From contig OX352763.1 in NCBI GenBank assembly GCA_947095585.1, positions 114,183,908-114,247,907 on the forward strand: DNA of 64,000 nucleotides. Reading direction: 5' to 3'. The stretch is from Nephrocerus scutellatus. Lineage: Eukaryota > Arthropoda > Insecta > Diptera > Pipunculidae. Under the pieces are notes generated by a model. The model had not been told where the DNA came from and searched no databases. It saw only the letters and a program-made list of their open reading frames with translations. Shown piece after piece: positions 43,230 to 54,350 of the stretch; the first letter of the stretch is position 1; every line of letters starts with the position of its first letter. A program made the translations under genes and the position numbers.

Positions 43230-43705
43230 TCTTTCGGTAACAAACTTTTATGTATACACACATCGAAACACGCCACACAACCCTTAATTATTTTTCTAAT
43301 AATCGCCAAAATACCTGTTCTTGATGTCGGGCCTATTATTTCAAAGTATTTTCATTTTTCCACGCTTCACACGCGCCACACGCGACTCGCGACAACCGTC
43401 AAACGCGGGATATCAAAATTGGCCCCTGACATGAGCCGCTCACAAAATTTCAGTCCTCTAGGATGTACGAAAGGTTGTTAAAAAAGACCTCAAAGAAACG
43501 AAAAAATGGTCCGATTTCAACCCATCGCGCCACACCCGAAATTCGACACACGTCGTACGCGGAGTATAAAAAATCCTATTTTGGACTTAGACAGTAGTCA
43601 AAAAATGTCAGCTCTTGATGTCGTGTGGAAGGTGTTTAAAAAGGTCCTCAAAGAAGTAGAAAAAACATTTCAACCCATCACACGCGTCATACGCGGAATA
43701 TAAAA
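43230..43705 (+). repeat. Noncoding dispersed repeat, family B, copy 2
   Basis: Parallels 16,110-16,510 in order: TAACAAACTTTTATGTATAC, AATAATCGCCAAAATACCTG, CACGCGCCACACGCGACTCG, GATATCAAAATTGGCCCCTG, GAGCCGCTCACAAAATTTCA and AGACCTCAAAGAAACGAAAA. Confidence 0.75.
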
Positions 43706-43734
43706 AATGCTATATAAGACTTATAGCTCTTTCG

Positions 43735-43815
43735 ATTTGCAGGGTACAGTTAAAATTTCTCTCTCGTGGTTTTGGTTTGGCGTTCTATTTGCATTGTACC
43801 CGGGGTAAGATTTGG
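43735..43815 (+). repeat. Short dispersed repeat shared with 52,855-52,935
   Basis: CTTTCGATTTGCAGGGTACA, TTTCTCTCTCGTGGTTTTGG and GGCGTTCTATTTGCA correspond to CTTTCGATCTGCAGAGTAGA, TTTCTCTCTGGTGGTTATGG and GGTTCTATTTGCA at 52,858-52,925. A second partial echo (GGCGTTCTATTTGCAAAG) is at 43,974. Confidence 0.6.
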
Positions 43816-44970
43816 TTTTGCGTTTTATTTGTAATGTTTTGTAACCGACACTGTAACTTTGCTACTCGTCGACAACCGACGGGTAAGGTTTCGTTTACTC
43901 AGCAATATGGCGAAGAGAGATCAAGCAGACTAATTTCTCAGTTTGTTGTTCTTCTCAAATTTGGTTTCAGTTTGGCGTTCTATTTGCAAAGCCTTCACCA
44001 CGAAAACCACGAAAACCCTGTCATTTTGGTGGCTTACCCGTGGGTAAAAGTTTCAACTGCTGTGAGAGAGAACTGTCAATGCTTTGCCGGAGAGAAAAGT
44101 TGAAAGTTCGTCAACTTTTTACAACAAAATCCTATGTAACACATTGATGAAAACATTATTTTTTATAAAAGTAGATTTCAAAACAATAAATTTCCTGACA
44201 ATAAAAATGAAAGAAAAATTGAAATGTTAATCATTTCAATGTACACAATATTGACTTTTACATTAAAAAATATTGTCAAGTTTATAATATTTTAATAATT
44301 AAGATACAGATGGAGGTATTCGAACAATAGTCTGTTACCTGTTACCTGTTACACTTTAGCGAAGTCAATTGCCACCACAGAATGCACATTAATGCGAATT
44401 GTTATTCAGTTCGGTGAACATGAATCGGATGTAATAACTTTATGAGACCCCTTTATGTCAATCTATAAAAAAAACAGCGGGATTGTGGAAAACCACCTGG
44501 TCACATTGGTCGCTAGATACAATTAATAAAAAAAATAAGTACCTACATATACTCGTACATACAAGTAGTCTGTATCTCCGCATCTTATAAGTTTGTTTGT
44601 CTCAGTAGGTACCCACATGTTAGTCCGATGGCTTGCTGGTTGGTAATGATTCGCATTTGCGCCCGCAATCAAGGCTAACTGGTTGTTCAATTGTCAACAT
44701 TGCATTAGATGGAACACAACACCGTTGTGCATTTAATTCCATCATAACTTATTACTGAAAATGCAGCATTGCATTGAAATGCATGGAAAACGTGTAAAAT
44801 GCAAATTTTCAGAATTCCACCAGATGTTATGTGTGTGTGGGCACAACATTAGTGACAATAATTTGTGACCCTCTTAACTCTTTGTACTTGGAAGTGTAAT
44901 TAAAATGTTCAGTATATTCGAGTACATACAAGATTGTTAGTTTTCATATAAAGTTTTGGCATTAAAAGAG
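43816..44970. other. AT-rich stretch, no gene seen
   Basis: Contains TGTTACCTGTTACCTGTTAC at 44,332-44,352. No recognisable coding frame or transposon. Confidence 0.4.
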
Positions 44971-44974
44971 TAGA

Positions 44975-45225
44975 AGCCTACCCAAAAGAGTCTCAAAAGA
45001 CCCTCAAGAGACTCCCAAAGTAAAACCAATAAACCCTCAGAAGATCCTCAAAATATTTCCAAAAGACCACCAAAAGACCACCAAAAGACTCCTAAAGGAT
45101 CCTCCTAAAGACTACCAAAAGACCCCTAAATGACACTACAAAAGACAACCGAAAAAATTCCAAAAATACCTCGAAAAGACTCCCAAAAGACCACCAAAGA
45201 ACCCCTAGAAGACTCTTCAATAGCA
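44975..45225. repeat. Degenerate minisatellite of AAAAGACC units, array 3
   Basis: Units such as AAAAGAGTCTCAAAAGACCC, AAAAGACCACCAAAAGACCA and AAAGACTACCAAAAGACCCC. Same motif as arrays 1 and 2. Confidence 0.8.
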
Positions 45226-45395
45226 CAAAATCACTTCTATACGATATCTAAAAGAATGCCTTCTTCTTCTTCGCGTTCCACTCCAATCAAGTAAAATTTA
45301 TGTTCAGTGATTCAATGGATATTGACTTGATCAGCACTGAAAAAATTAATTCATGTCGCACTTTCGTAACGCTCTCAATTTTACCCTCCACTAAA
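45226..45395 (+). repeat. Repeat flank shared with 18,166-18,410
   Basis: ATCACTTCTATACGATATCT, AAAAGAATGCCTTCTTCTTC, GCGTTCCACTCCAATCAAGT and CGCACTTTCGTAACGCTCTC match the other flank in order and orientation. Confidence 0.75.
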
Positions 45396-45591
45396 CGCGC
45401 CAAAAGAAGTATAACTTCAAAATTTTCTTTGACCACAATATTTCCTGAGGTGTTACGAAATTATTCCGCATATTGCCGCTATGAGGTGTTAGCATCGCTA
45501 CATAAATAAGGGTTGTTGTACGGCATAGATGAAACCAAATGTTGCTGAACATACTACTATTTGGAGAGTTCGGTTGACGCAACAGGACGTT

Positions 45592-45810
45592 GGGGTACAA
45601 GGCTTAACTTCTCGCGACCGTTTGTTTTGCGTATTATGTTTTTGGCACACAAATGGAAGGGATCTACAATTTAATGGCATAACCGAAAGGTGAATATTAA
45701 GAAGCTCTTCGTGACAACTTGTTACTCCCGAACATTTGCCAGGCATTCTAGAGATTCTCTGCTCAGAAGTCCAACACACTAACCACTAGAGCACGGCATA
45801 CCCACGTGCA
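45592..45810 (-). mobile_element. tRNA-derived SINE, copy D, diverged
   Basis: The minus strand carries GTGCTCTAGTGGTTAGTGTG and a degenerate B-box region, then AATGTTCGGGAGTAACAAG, AAGAGCTTCTTAATATTCAC and AAATTGTAGATCCCTTCCAT, in the same order as copy A. It is the most diverged copy. Confidence 0.6.
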
Positions 45811-45888
45811 GAACATGAAGTTACTAAAAGATTCCGTTTATTGTCGCAAAGCGGAGTTTGTGTCGTTATATTTCTTTATTTAAAGGGG

Positions 45889-45920
45889 TACTAGATGAGT
45901 TCCCGGCGTTGCCCGGTCCA
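45889..45920 (-). mobile_element. Helitron-like 3' terminus (hairpin plus CTAG)
   Basis: On the minus strand, CCGGGCAACGCCGGG can form a short CCGG/CCGG stem and is followed about 11 nt later by CTAG (45,891-45,894) and then T. A small hairpin just before CTRR with an A|T insertion site is the Helitron 3' hallmark. No matching 5' TC end was found nearby, so the extent is unknown. Confidence 0.4.
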
Positions 45921-46479
45921 AAAAATATTGATTCTACACTAATATCAGTCGTTTTCGACTATTTTTACGTCACTTCCTTCCCAACCCTACCCTTAGAGTT
46001 GATTGGTGTTTTTTACCGTCACAATTCATCTAAATGAATGGATTCGATACTGATAACGGTCATGTGATATGTCACCGACTTCCTCCCCCATCGCTAGGGG
46101 TGTTATAGGTGCAATACCATCACCATTCAAATCACCGACATCGAAAAATATGTAATCAAAAGTAATATCGGTAATGGTAATCATGATGTGTGACCACCTT
46201 TCAACACCACTCATTGGGGTGCTTCATCTTCGGAAAACTTTTTGACTCATCCGCACTAGATCTAAGCAATCGCAGAGAACTCCTCCTCCAGACAAAGCAC
46301 TGGAGACATCATCGTTATAAACTGAAACGTTAAGATGATATCTCAGGCACAATAGCAATCTTAGGCGTCGTTATCCAAGAAAAGGACATCCTAATAGAAA
46401 TATGGCTTGACTTTCTAAGCCCTCTCTGTCAAAGATCTCTTTCCGAGAAGCTAATTTTGGCTGTGGCAGGAGCTCATCA

Positions 46480-46760
46480 ATTGCCTTTGCAGAAAAGGAT
46501 CCGCTTTCTGAAAGTTGATGTCGCAACAACCATCAATTGACTCAACAGAAGGGCTCCGGGCAGTGAAAGTCGCTAGTTGCTAGGCGATCCATAATTTCAT
46601 TGCAAGCAATCCCTATTTTGCAGGGCACCCGGCTAGTTTTATCTTGTTGAATCAGAATCTTACCAGCCTTAAGTCCACCGAGTTGGCACTAAGAACTTTA
46701 AGGGCCACCAGACTGTCTAAATAAATATTGATTGCTGCGCCTTTGCTAAGAACATAGTGA
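46480..46760 (-). pseudogene. LINE RNase H fragment, minus strand
   Basis: The minus frame reads IYLDSLVALKVLSANSVDLR LVRFSF (46,728-46,650), the D-S-x-x-A-L core of LINE RNase H. It then decays with stops. The fragment is short and its family is uncertain (LOA- or R1-like). Confidence 0.5.
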
Positions 46761-47189
46761 TACAACCAGGAAATCATTTATTTTTGTGTTAAGAACATAA
46801 GGTTCTGCAAACAAACAAGGATCTAGTGGCACGTTATGTAACTGACCAGATTCTAGATTCCAGTTTAGCACTTTTTTTGGCACAACACTGAAATAATTGA
46901 CCTCAAGGTTTCAGGTTTCAAGAGGAAACTCTTCTCCTAATAAAAAGGTAACAGAACAGTCGCACTAAAGTTAATCGATAAAGCCTCCACGACGCACTGT
47001 TCCAATACATGTTGCAGGACGTGATGGTGGGATCATCCGCTTACCAAATGACTCAATTAGCTGAGAGAACTCTTCCTCTGACCCTTTGACTGCATTAACC
47101 CTTTGCGACGAAATCGAGGAAGCTTTCGATAACACCGAGTATGGCTTGATTGCCATAGTCGGAGTCATTTTTAAATTCTCTATATTAAC

Positions 47190-47560
47190 TTCACTTGCCC
47201 GTGGGTCGTCGGTCGGTCGTCGGTCGGTCGTCGGTCGGTTGTCGGTCGGTCGTCGGTCGGTCGTCGGTCGGTCGTCTGTCGTGGATTCTTGCGATCAATT
47301 TTTAACCCACTTCCCATGGCCCGATTTTATTGAAATTTTGCACACATGCGTATTTCCGGAGACAACACTTTCTATTAAATTTTGAGGCCCCTCGGGCTGC
47401 GGGGTCGGGGGGCTCCCAAACAAAAACTTTAAAAAATTTACCCGATTTTCTTCAAATTTTACACACATGTGTATACCCAATAAACAATACTTTTTCGAAA
47501 ATTTGGTAGTGATCGAGTCCCGGGTTCGGCCGCAAGGCCCTTATACATTTTTTAAATATC
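47190..47560 (-). repeat. Noncoding dispersed repeat, family A, copy 4 (inverted) with GGTCGTC array
   Basis: The minus strand gives the family A text ATACCGACAACACTTTC-type and AAATAATATCGGG-type blocks. On plus, TTTAACCCACTTCCCATGGC, CGATTTTATTGAAATTTTGC, ACACATGCGTATTTCCGGAG and ACAACACTTTCTATTAAATT are the complements of copy 3 phrases. At 47,207-47,277 it begins with a GTCGGTCGGTCGTCGGTCGG array of about 70 bp, a likely terminal simple repeat. Confidence 0.7.
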
Positions 47561-48607
47561 TGTACTGGCATCAGATATTCGTCGCCCTTTATGGACTTTG
47601 TGCGGTGTGTGCTGCGCAGTCGGCTGCGCTGCATGGTTTTGTTGGTGGTGGAGAGAGAGAGAGAAATCTTAGCGCACGCACAAATGAACCCAGCAAATGA
47701 AACGAGACATAAATGTTTTATGCTTACTTCAACTTACATTTTTATTTACATTTTATTTATACAGATAGAACAACAAGTTTTCACAATATTCTGTCATTTG
47801 GCGTTTTCATAAATTAGTTCAGAGCAGTCAAAGAGCTCTCAAGATAAATGTTCGTGTTTCTTATTTGCTCAGAGTATGAGCGTGCTCTAAGTGCTCAGAA
47901 TAAAATGATCTGAGCTTTTTCAATTTTAACATCTGATGTCAAATATTTGTTTCGATGATTTTCTCCTACAATAAAAAAAAATGGCCCAGGATCGAGGGGC
48001 TCCCATATCAATTTCTGCGATTAGAGAATTTAGATGAAAAATTTTAATTTTTATGGGTTGTTTTTTTTGAAGCTTGCTCGTAAATGAATACAATCTCTGT
48101 GTACAAGCCACTTGCCCCGCAACTTGCATGGCTCTATTGTGCCACTGGAGAGTCACTTAGTTTGTCGAATAATTTCTTCATTCTTCTTTTCTTTGGTAAA
48201 GAACGGCGATTCCAAGAACGATTACTCCAGAATCTGCCAACATCTCGCGAAGGTTACAAGCTTTTGTAAATCGTTACCTGCGTTACATACTAAAGATCCG
48301 GTGGCCACAAACGATATACAACAATGAACTTTGTCCTACGAATGGGCAAAAAAAAGTGGATGTGGACATCAACCAATGAAAATGGCTTGATTGGGCACAC
48401 ACTGAGGAAACCAGACGATAACATAACAAAGCAATGCATCGAATTGACTCCTCAAGGTGCAACGCGAGTTGGTAGACCTAGAACATGAGATCAACTGTTC
48501 AAGTCGATCCCGAAACATGACATCGTGGCCACAGCTAAGGTACAGAGGTAGATGAAAAGTACTGGTTGTTGCCCTATGCATCCTATATGTTCCTTATATG
48601 GAACACA
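47561..48607. other. No gene seen
   Basis: Contains a GAGAGAGAGAGA run near 47,653. Nothing recognisable as coding. Confidence 0.4.
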
Positions 48608-48875
48608 TCTATATAAATAAAAATGAAATGCGGTTCGTTGGTAGGGGCTTCACTTGAGAACGGCTGGACCGATTTGGCTTATTTTTGTTTCAAAATGTTC
48701 GTCACAGTCCGAATAAGGTTTATTGGAAAAGATGCCCGGAAAATTGGGAAAGATGTCGGGAAAAACTGAAAGTGCTTTTTCCCGTGGGTAGGAGGTCAGT
48801 GGTCGGATGATCAGTTGGGTGGGGGTCAGTGGGATGTGGAAGCCGGGGAACGCCGGGTATTTTCGCGTGTATATA
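48608..48875 (+). mobile_element. Helitron-like nonautonomous element (fragment)
   Basis: The start TCTATATAAATAAAAATGAA follows an A and leads into CTTGAGAACGGCTGGACCGA TTTGGCT, text I recall from short Helitron-like repeats of insects. The end near 48,845-48,865 has GGGGAACGCCGGGTATTT, similar to the hairpin at 45,901-45,917. The expected CTRR end is not clear, so class is tentative. Confidence 0.4.
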
Positions 48876-49750
48876 ATAATTTCGTAACCAATTAGACAAC
48901 GGAGCAAAGTTTATAGATGGGTTTACCAGAAAAAACCCTCTGTTAAATCACTACACTACACTTTTTCTTAAAGGAAATAAATCAATTAATCAATTCGCGA
49001 TATTTCCCGGCAAATCAAATAATTATTAAGACCAGTTTGAGAAAAAAAAAACCCAGACAATAAAAACACTTTATTTGAGCGCTTTGTCACTTAATGGCCG
49101 CGAGGAGCCCACCTGTTGCATTGAATAGTAAATAGTTCAAATAGAACAGGTGGTCTTTTCTTGACCAATCTGACTATTTATTAATTAATATTGCTATTAA
49201 CAAGTTGTTTCATTATAGACACACACATCACTCACTTACCACATAAATAAACTCATTACGCCCAAGCGTGGAATTGTAATGAGATACCATAAGACTCGTA
49301 TCATAATTTATCATTAACACCAGTTATATTCTAATTGCAAGATCAAAGCAGTTAAGTCGAACCGGTTCGTGGAATCATTTATAGCAACAATAAGTCAAGC
49401 TAATGCTATATAGGTTTTTTTTTTGTATTTACATATTGCACTGTGATGGCTACATTTTATGAGGAGCGATAAAAATGTATCCGATTTATTTTTATGGAAT
49501 GACATTAGCGCGCTATAACAGTTAGAACGGCGAGCAAAGGTAACCAACAAAAATTGACCCAGCAGTAGAATATTTTAAGCGTTATCCGTAGGAGAATTCT
49601 TTGGTTAAAAAGGGCACAAGATCCGGTAAAGAACCTGTTTAACTTTCCATTCAATTCAATACTGCTCCCAAGATCGGTATATAAGTAATCTGCCAATCGA
49701 AATGACTTTTGTCATTCGAATGATCAACATAAAGTAAAGAAATCAAAAAA
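48876..49750. other. AT-rich stretch, no gene seen
   Basis: No repeat match or coding frame recognised. Confidence 0.4.
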
Positions 49751-49754
49751 AAAT

Positions 49755-50010
49755 ATTAGGCAGGTGATGGCAAAATGTCTACAGTTTTAAGACTCACTAC
49801 ACCATCTCTTTGTAGACTTCGAAGCCACCTATGAAAGCATAGCCAGAACTTTATAAAGCCACGAGAGATTTCGCCATATTTCGAATAAACTCCGAATGTT
49901 ATAAGCCAAGTAAAGAAGTCCGTATCACTATGAGGTCTATGCAACACCAATAACCGGCTGAGAAAAGGGGATGGACTGGACTGCGTTGTCTTCTAACTGT
50001 CTTTGGAATA
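49755..50010 (+). pseudogene. RTE reverse transcriptase fragment, copy 3
   Basis: AGGCAGGTGATGGCAAAATG and CACTACACCATCTCTTTGTA match copy 1 near 4,323 and copy 2 near 23,203. The frame gives HHLFVDFEATYESIARTL, the motif A block, with decayed continuation to GLRKGDG-like text. 5' and 3' truncated. Confidence 0.65.
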
Positions 50011-50029
50011 AGTACAAAGTAATACGAAG

Positions 50030-50300
50030 CTCTGACCGTTTCCGTCCAAGTTGTCGACCTGTTCTTTCGTCCGTAATTAGTTAGTCCGTCTGCCGCCAAA
50101 ACACCAAACTAGCATACCCATTCAAACATTTAACTTATTCCCTGCATCTTAGTGCTGATCCAACTTCATACAGACCCTATAGCCTCTAAATTCCAATCGC
50201 ATTCAAGTTTTTGCCGCTAGAGTACAACGGATATTCGCACGGAACATGTCGCCAGTGCTCCCTAAGAGAACAACAAAACACAGCCTTCAGATACACTGAC
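50030..50300 (-). mobile_element. R1-like LINE 3' end, minus strand, second copy
   Basis: It shares with 42,860-43,140 the ordered phrases CCGTCCAAG, TTCAAACATTTAACTTATTC, CTGATCCAACTTCATACAGA and GGAACATGTCGCCAGT, CCTAAGAGAACAAC. Same orientation, so the two copies are independent insertions of the same family or parts of a duplication. Confidence 0.6.
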
Positions 50301-50344
50301 GTGTCTTATTGATGCAAGAAAGCATTAAGACTACGATGACTAGT

Positions 50345-50450
50345 GGGCTAAGACACGACAGCATACCAAACCTACACATAAAGGATGTCGTAAATCTGGA
50401 CGCCCAGAGTTTAGGGATGCTAAACTAGATGACATAGGCTCTTCTTCTCC
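50345..50450 (+). pseudogene. RTE C-terminal scrap
   Basis: Near 50,383-50,445 a plus frame reads GCRKSGRPEFRDAKLDDIGS, close to GCRPGHPEFRFAKLDDIGSK of copy 1 at 5,307-5,365. It is a fragment only. Confidence 0.55.
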
Positions 50451-50459
50451 GCGTTTTAA

Positions 50460-50880
50460 AAGTCTTCTGGATCAATAAAACCTATTCAGGTCACCTGATA
50501 AAAATCGCTCCACAAGATCAGATTTTATCTTTAGTTTCCAACGCTTATCTGTTTGCTGCGCATCTAACTCCACGCTTCAAGATTGTGCATTACTGCCGCC
50601 TGCACCTCCGAATATTGAATACTCTATGGGACAGATTTTTTATTCGCATACTCTTGCAGTTGCTTTCAAGCTGGCATTACCCTTTTGTAAGCTTTTCCAT
50701 CTATCCTATTCTTCTAGTTTCTTCCCGGAAGTTGGAAACCAGCACTTTTCTAGCCCATACCCAAAAAAGGCAAACCGCCGTATCCTTCTTCGTCCCGACC
50801 CATAGAACTTACATCCATTTATTCCAAGGTCTCATGAAAACGCTGATCAATTTTCAGCTTATAAAATATCTTGTAACTAA
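50460..50880. other. No clear gene
   Basis: Serine- and proline-rich frame at 50,585-51,013 overlaps a LINE region below. No separate domain recognised. Confidence 0.3.
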
Positions 50881-51310
50881 CGAGATAGTGAACGACAGTA
50901 CGGATTTCGTGGGCAACGTTCACGATGATGGTATATCTTACCGAACCGGTCTTTGCATCAATTTGGTAAAAGCAAAGCTGTTGCAGTCGATCATTTCAAG
51001 GCATTTGACCTAGTTTGGCATCAAGCACTTTTGTCCAAAATGCGTGCTTATGGAGTCGATGATAAACTGCTTCACTAGATTAGAAGCTATCTTTTGGACC
51101 GCTCAAATCAAGGTGTATCGGACGGTTTCAAGTCTAAAGTACATCACATAAATACTGGCATTCCCCAGGGCTCTGTTTTATCCCCGACACTCTTTCTCAC
51201 GTTTATTAATGATATCTTGTCCGTGACTTCTAATCCAATTCGCTCTTTCGCTGACGACAGCACTTTCAAAACACAAGTTCAAAGACAGCTCCTCTTTTCT
51301 CCTCCTTTTC
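50880..51310 (+). pseudogene. Non-LTR reverse transcriptase fragment of another family
   Basis: The plus frames read HFKAFDLVWHQALLSKMRAY GVDDKLLH, LDRSNQGVSDGFKSKVHHIN then TGIPQGSVLSPTLFLTFIND ILSVTSNPIRSFADDSTF. The pattern is KAFDxVWH (motif A), PQGSVLSP (motif B) and FADD (motif C). This family is distinct from the RTE, LOA and R1 copies here. I do not assign a clade. Confidence 0.7.
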
Positions 51311-52850
51311 CATAACACCCACGCTGTACCAAGCATATAGGCGAACATTATAAGCGTGCGAAATCTTTTCACGTGCGCAAATTATATAAAAACCATAGTG
51401 ATTCTAAAACTGTGATGAAATATCAGTATAACAATTCAGTGATTTCAGATAACAAACATTTAACAGAGACATAATCCATATAATGGCAGCAATTCTTTCA
51501 ATGATACTCCAACTTTTATTTCAGTGATCCTCAAACTTTTATATAAAAATTGCGAAATATTTTCCTTGTTGACAAGTCAAGTCTGCGGGCAGACTCGCGT
51601 CTAACATAATTCCTGAAAGGGCTTTTTCCATCGCTTAAAGATGACTTTGAGTTTAGTAAATAGTGTTTGCTTACGACAGACAAGTGGCAGTTATTGCGTA
51701 ATACCGGGGTCTCTTTGATGGAACTTCTTAGCTCCTTCAGAAATCATACCATGTCTGCAACATGTTTTTTTTTTGTTTCCTGCATCCAACTTAACTTCCT
51801 AACGTATTTTCGAAATTCCAAACCCGAAAAATATGATGCTCTGCTTCTTTCAAAATGTACGTCACATTTTTGTTCATGTTGTTCAGTGTATTCGATCATT
51901 AACGTCAGTGCGCGCTTATGTGGGCTAAAGTGCATTATGGTATTTTCTTTAAGTGGAGTGAGTCAATGCTCTTTTCTTGTTTTTAGCCAACTGAAGTCGT
52001 AATGAAAAATGAAAGAGGGTTGCATTCAGAGGGTGCTCTCTTAATGAGCAACCAACGCCATTAAAACTATTAATTATTGGTTAAGTACAATGGATAAAGG
52101 CTCACATCAATGTAACCCTGGTAACCTGTCATAAATTAAGTTTTATAGAAATACGGAAGTAGGCAGTTTGATTCATTCGGCCAAGTTATGTTGCTTGGGC
52201 ACACTAATTGGATGGTGTTTGTGCGGGTGTTGATGCTGGTGTGTTTGGGGTAGGTAAGTTGACACATTGGTAGTTTCCAAACAGAACTGGTTTAACTGAA
52301 GGTCATTTATCTACACTGTGATTAATTTTAATTACACTTTTTTTTCTAAACCACACTTGAACTTTTTATTCTGAATTCTGAGCAGACGGCTGTTACAATA
52401 ATAATAACAATAATTATTGTTATGATAATCGCTAAAAATTCCTAATTGCAATGTGGAAATAACCAAGAACAAGAAAGGATAAGAGTACGATTATTGTAGA
52501 TCTTAATTCGTCGTATACTTGTACGTGACTAAAATGTAACCGCAGCAACAAAAATTCTATAACTAAGTGGACTATTTTTAGAAAAAAAATTATTGCGAGT
52601 TTGTTGGATTAAAATCAAAATGTCATTGCGAAAAAAAAAATATCCTCACTTCACAGTAATATTCCTAACTTTTTACAACGAATATAAACGATATTCTCAT
52701 CTTATTAATTCGACAAGTAGATACGGAACAATGATTTGCATATATTATGAAATTAATTATTGTTTACTACATTTACTGTTGAAAGTGGTTGTTTACAAAA
52801 ATTAAGTGAAGCCATCCGACCATCAGAAAGCGTAGATCCAAACATGTATG
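51311..52850. other. AT-rich stretch, no gene seen
   Basis: Contains AATAATAATAACAATAATTA near 52,398. Frames of 60-110 codons lack recognisable domains. Confidence 0.4.
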
Positions 52851-52854
52851 TAGG

Positions 52855-52935
52855 TCTCTTTCGATCTGCAGAGTAGAATTAAGATTTCTCTCTGGTGGTT
52901 ATGGTTTGAGGTTCTATTTGCAAATTATACCCAGA
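52855..52935 (+). repeat. Short dispersed repeat shared with 43,735-43,815
   Basis: See the phrases given for the 43.7 kb copy. Both lie in otherwise featureless DNA and are on the same strand. Confidence 0.6.
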
Positions 52936-53269
52936 GTACGGTACAGTAGTAAAGAGACAATAGTTAGACAAAGACATGGCATAGACATAAAAACCAACTA
53001 CCGACGACTCGCTCTTCTAATTTGAACAGACATTGAATGTCATGTTTTGCAACAGAATTTTCCTCCCGCCATTCATCAGATTATGATGTCTACAGTTCAA
53101 TAAGTAGTATAGGTTTCTTTCTTGACCTGCTGTCCAGCAAGACTTAATTGAACGGTGCAGCTGAAGAGATTTAGTCTTGGCATCATTTTTACTCAGAGCT
53201 ACCCTGTTTGCTCCTACGTTTCAACCCATTCCATCCAGGTCCATTAAACTTATGTCAAAGCGAACAGAT

Positions 53270-53470
53270 GTAGTCCAGATGTTAAAGGTAATATGTTAGT
53301 CCACAGTATACCGCTGTTGTTAGTAGTTAGAGGAGCACATCGCTTGCGACCACTAGAAAAAGCAGTGGTGAAAGTATGCAGCCTTGACGCACATCATTTT
53401 GGACTTCAAAATCATCAGACACTTTACCATTGATGTGTGTGAATGAGGGTGAATTATAATGGATAGTTGC
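53270..53470 (-). pseudogene. Non-LTR reverse transcriptase scrap, minus strand
   Basis: Minus-strand text near 53,425-53,340 reads, with one frameshift, DDFEVQNDVRQGCILSPLLF-like (only part in each frame), matching motif B of non-LTR RTs. It is too short to classify. An in-frame match of CILSPLLF is approximate. Confidence 0.45.
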
Positions 53471-53689
53471 CTTCATGTGGACGGATTAGCGAATTTGAGA
53501 TTGGACAGAAAGCGTATTTGTGTGGTTATAGTGCAGTTCAACTCCGATTCGTTAAATTTGTCTTCACTTTCACAGGTGCTGGAACCACTTTGCATGTGTC
53601 AGTTTTCATGTAGATACGAAGAACAGGAGTAAAATGCTTATGCAGGCAAAAGTTTATTCTTTAATTCATTCATTATTTCTACTGAAATT

Positions 53690-53795
53690 TTCCATCGATG
53701 ATAACCATATTTGGCTTTACAACCGGGTTCCGATCCTATGTTCTTTTGCAACAAACATCTCTCCATAGGTTACAATTTCCAGTCAATGTTAAGTA
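53690..53795 (-). repeat. RTE 3' end fragment with ATGATAA tail
   Basis: CCATATTTGGCTTTACAACC, GGGTTCCGATCCTATG and CATCTCTCCATAGGTTACAA are the complement of the RTE 3' end. The tail ATCGATGATAACC precedes it on the plus strand. It is the same family as the fragments at 40-140, 391-442 and 9,671. Confidence 0.65.
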
Positions 53796-54330
53796 GAAAA
53801 AAAACTTATCACTTAGAAATGGCGAAGTGACATTCAAACCCTGTTACAAAAGTACAGTGTAGTGTTATTCTCTAATAGAACTAAAAAGCGGGGGTGTTGG
53901 GTTCTAGTATAGTGCTATTCATTTCTATTTAAAATATTTATTAATAAATTAATTTGAAAAAATATCTAGTAAATGTACGACTCGTATATTATGCAGACAA
54001 GCACAGAAAAATGTAAATGCAGTATTTTAGAGACGGATGATCCAATCACAACACATTGCTTGTTTGTGAATTTAAATACTTGATAATGAATCAATAATTT
54101 ATTCAGAATCTATCTATAAGATTAAGGTTAATGCTGTGTACAAGGATGTCAAGTGTTGTTGCAATAATCCGCTGTGGCCTTACGCAACACACCATCTGTC
54201 TGTCTATCAGTCTAACCATTTAATTTGGTTACCAGCTTCTTGACCATTAACATAAGCACATCATTCTTTTACAAATTCTAGCATAAAGATGTTTACTAAC
54301 AAAATGCTTATCTTTCTTTCTTTTTTTCAG
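53796..54330 (+). other. AT-rich intron or upstream flank, ending in a splice acceptor
   Basis: No coding frame. The end, CTTTCTTTCTTTTTTTCAG at 54,311-54,330, is a strong polypyrimidine tract and AG acceptor immediately before the first visible transporter exon, so at least one exon lies upstream. Confidence 0.75.
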
Positions 54331-54350
54331 CAATAGACACAGAAACAAAA

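Noticed and set aside
47207..47277. G-quadruplex or telomere-like array (GGTCGTCGGTCG)
   Set aside because: G-runs are only two long and the array lies at the edge of a family A repeat, so it is better explained as that repeat's simple-sequence end.
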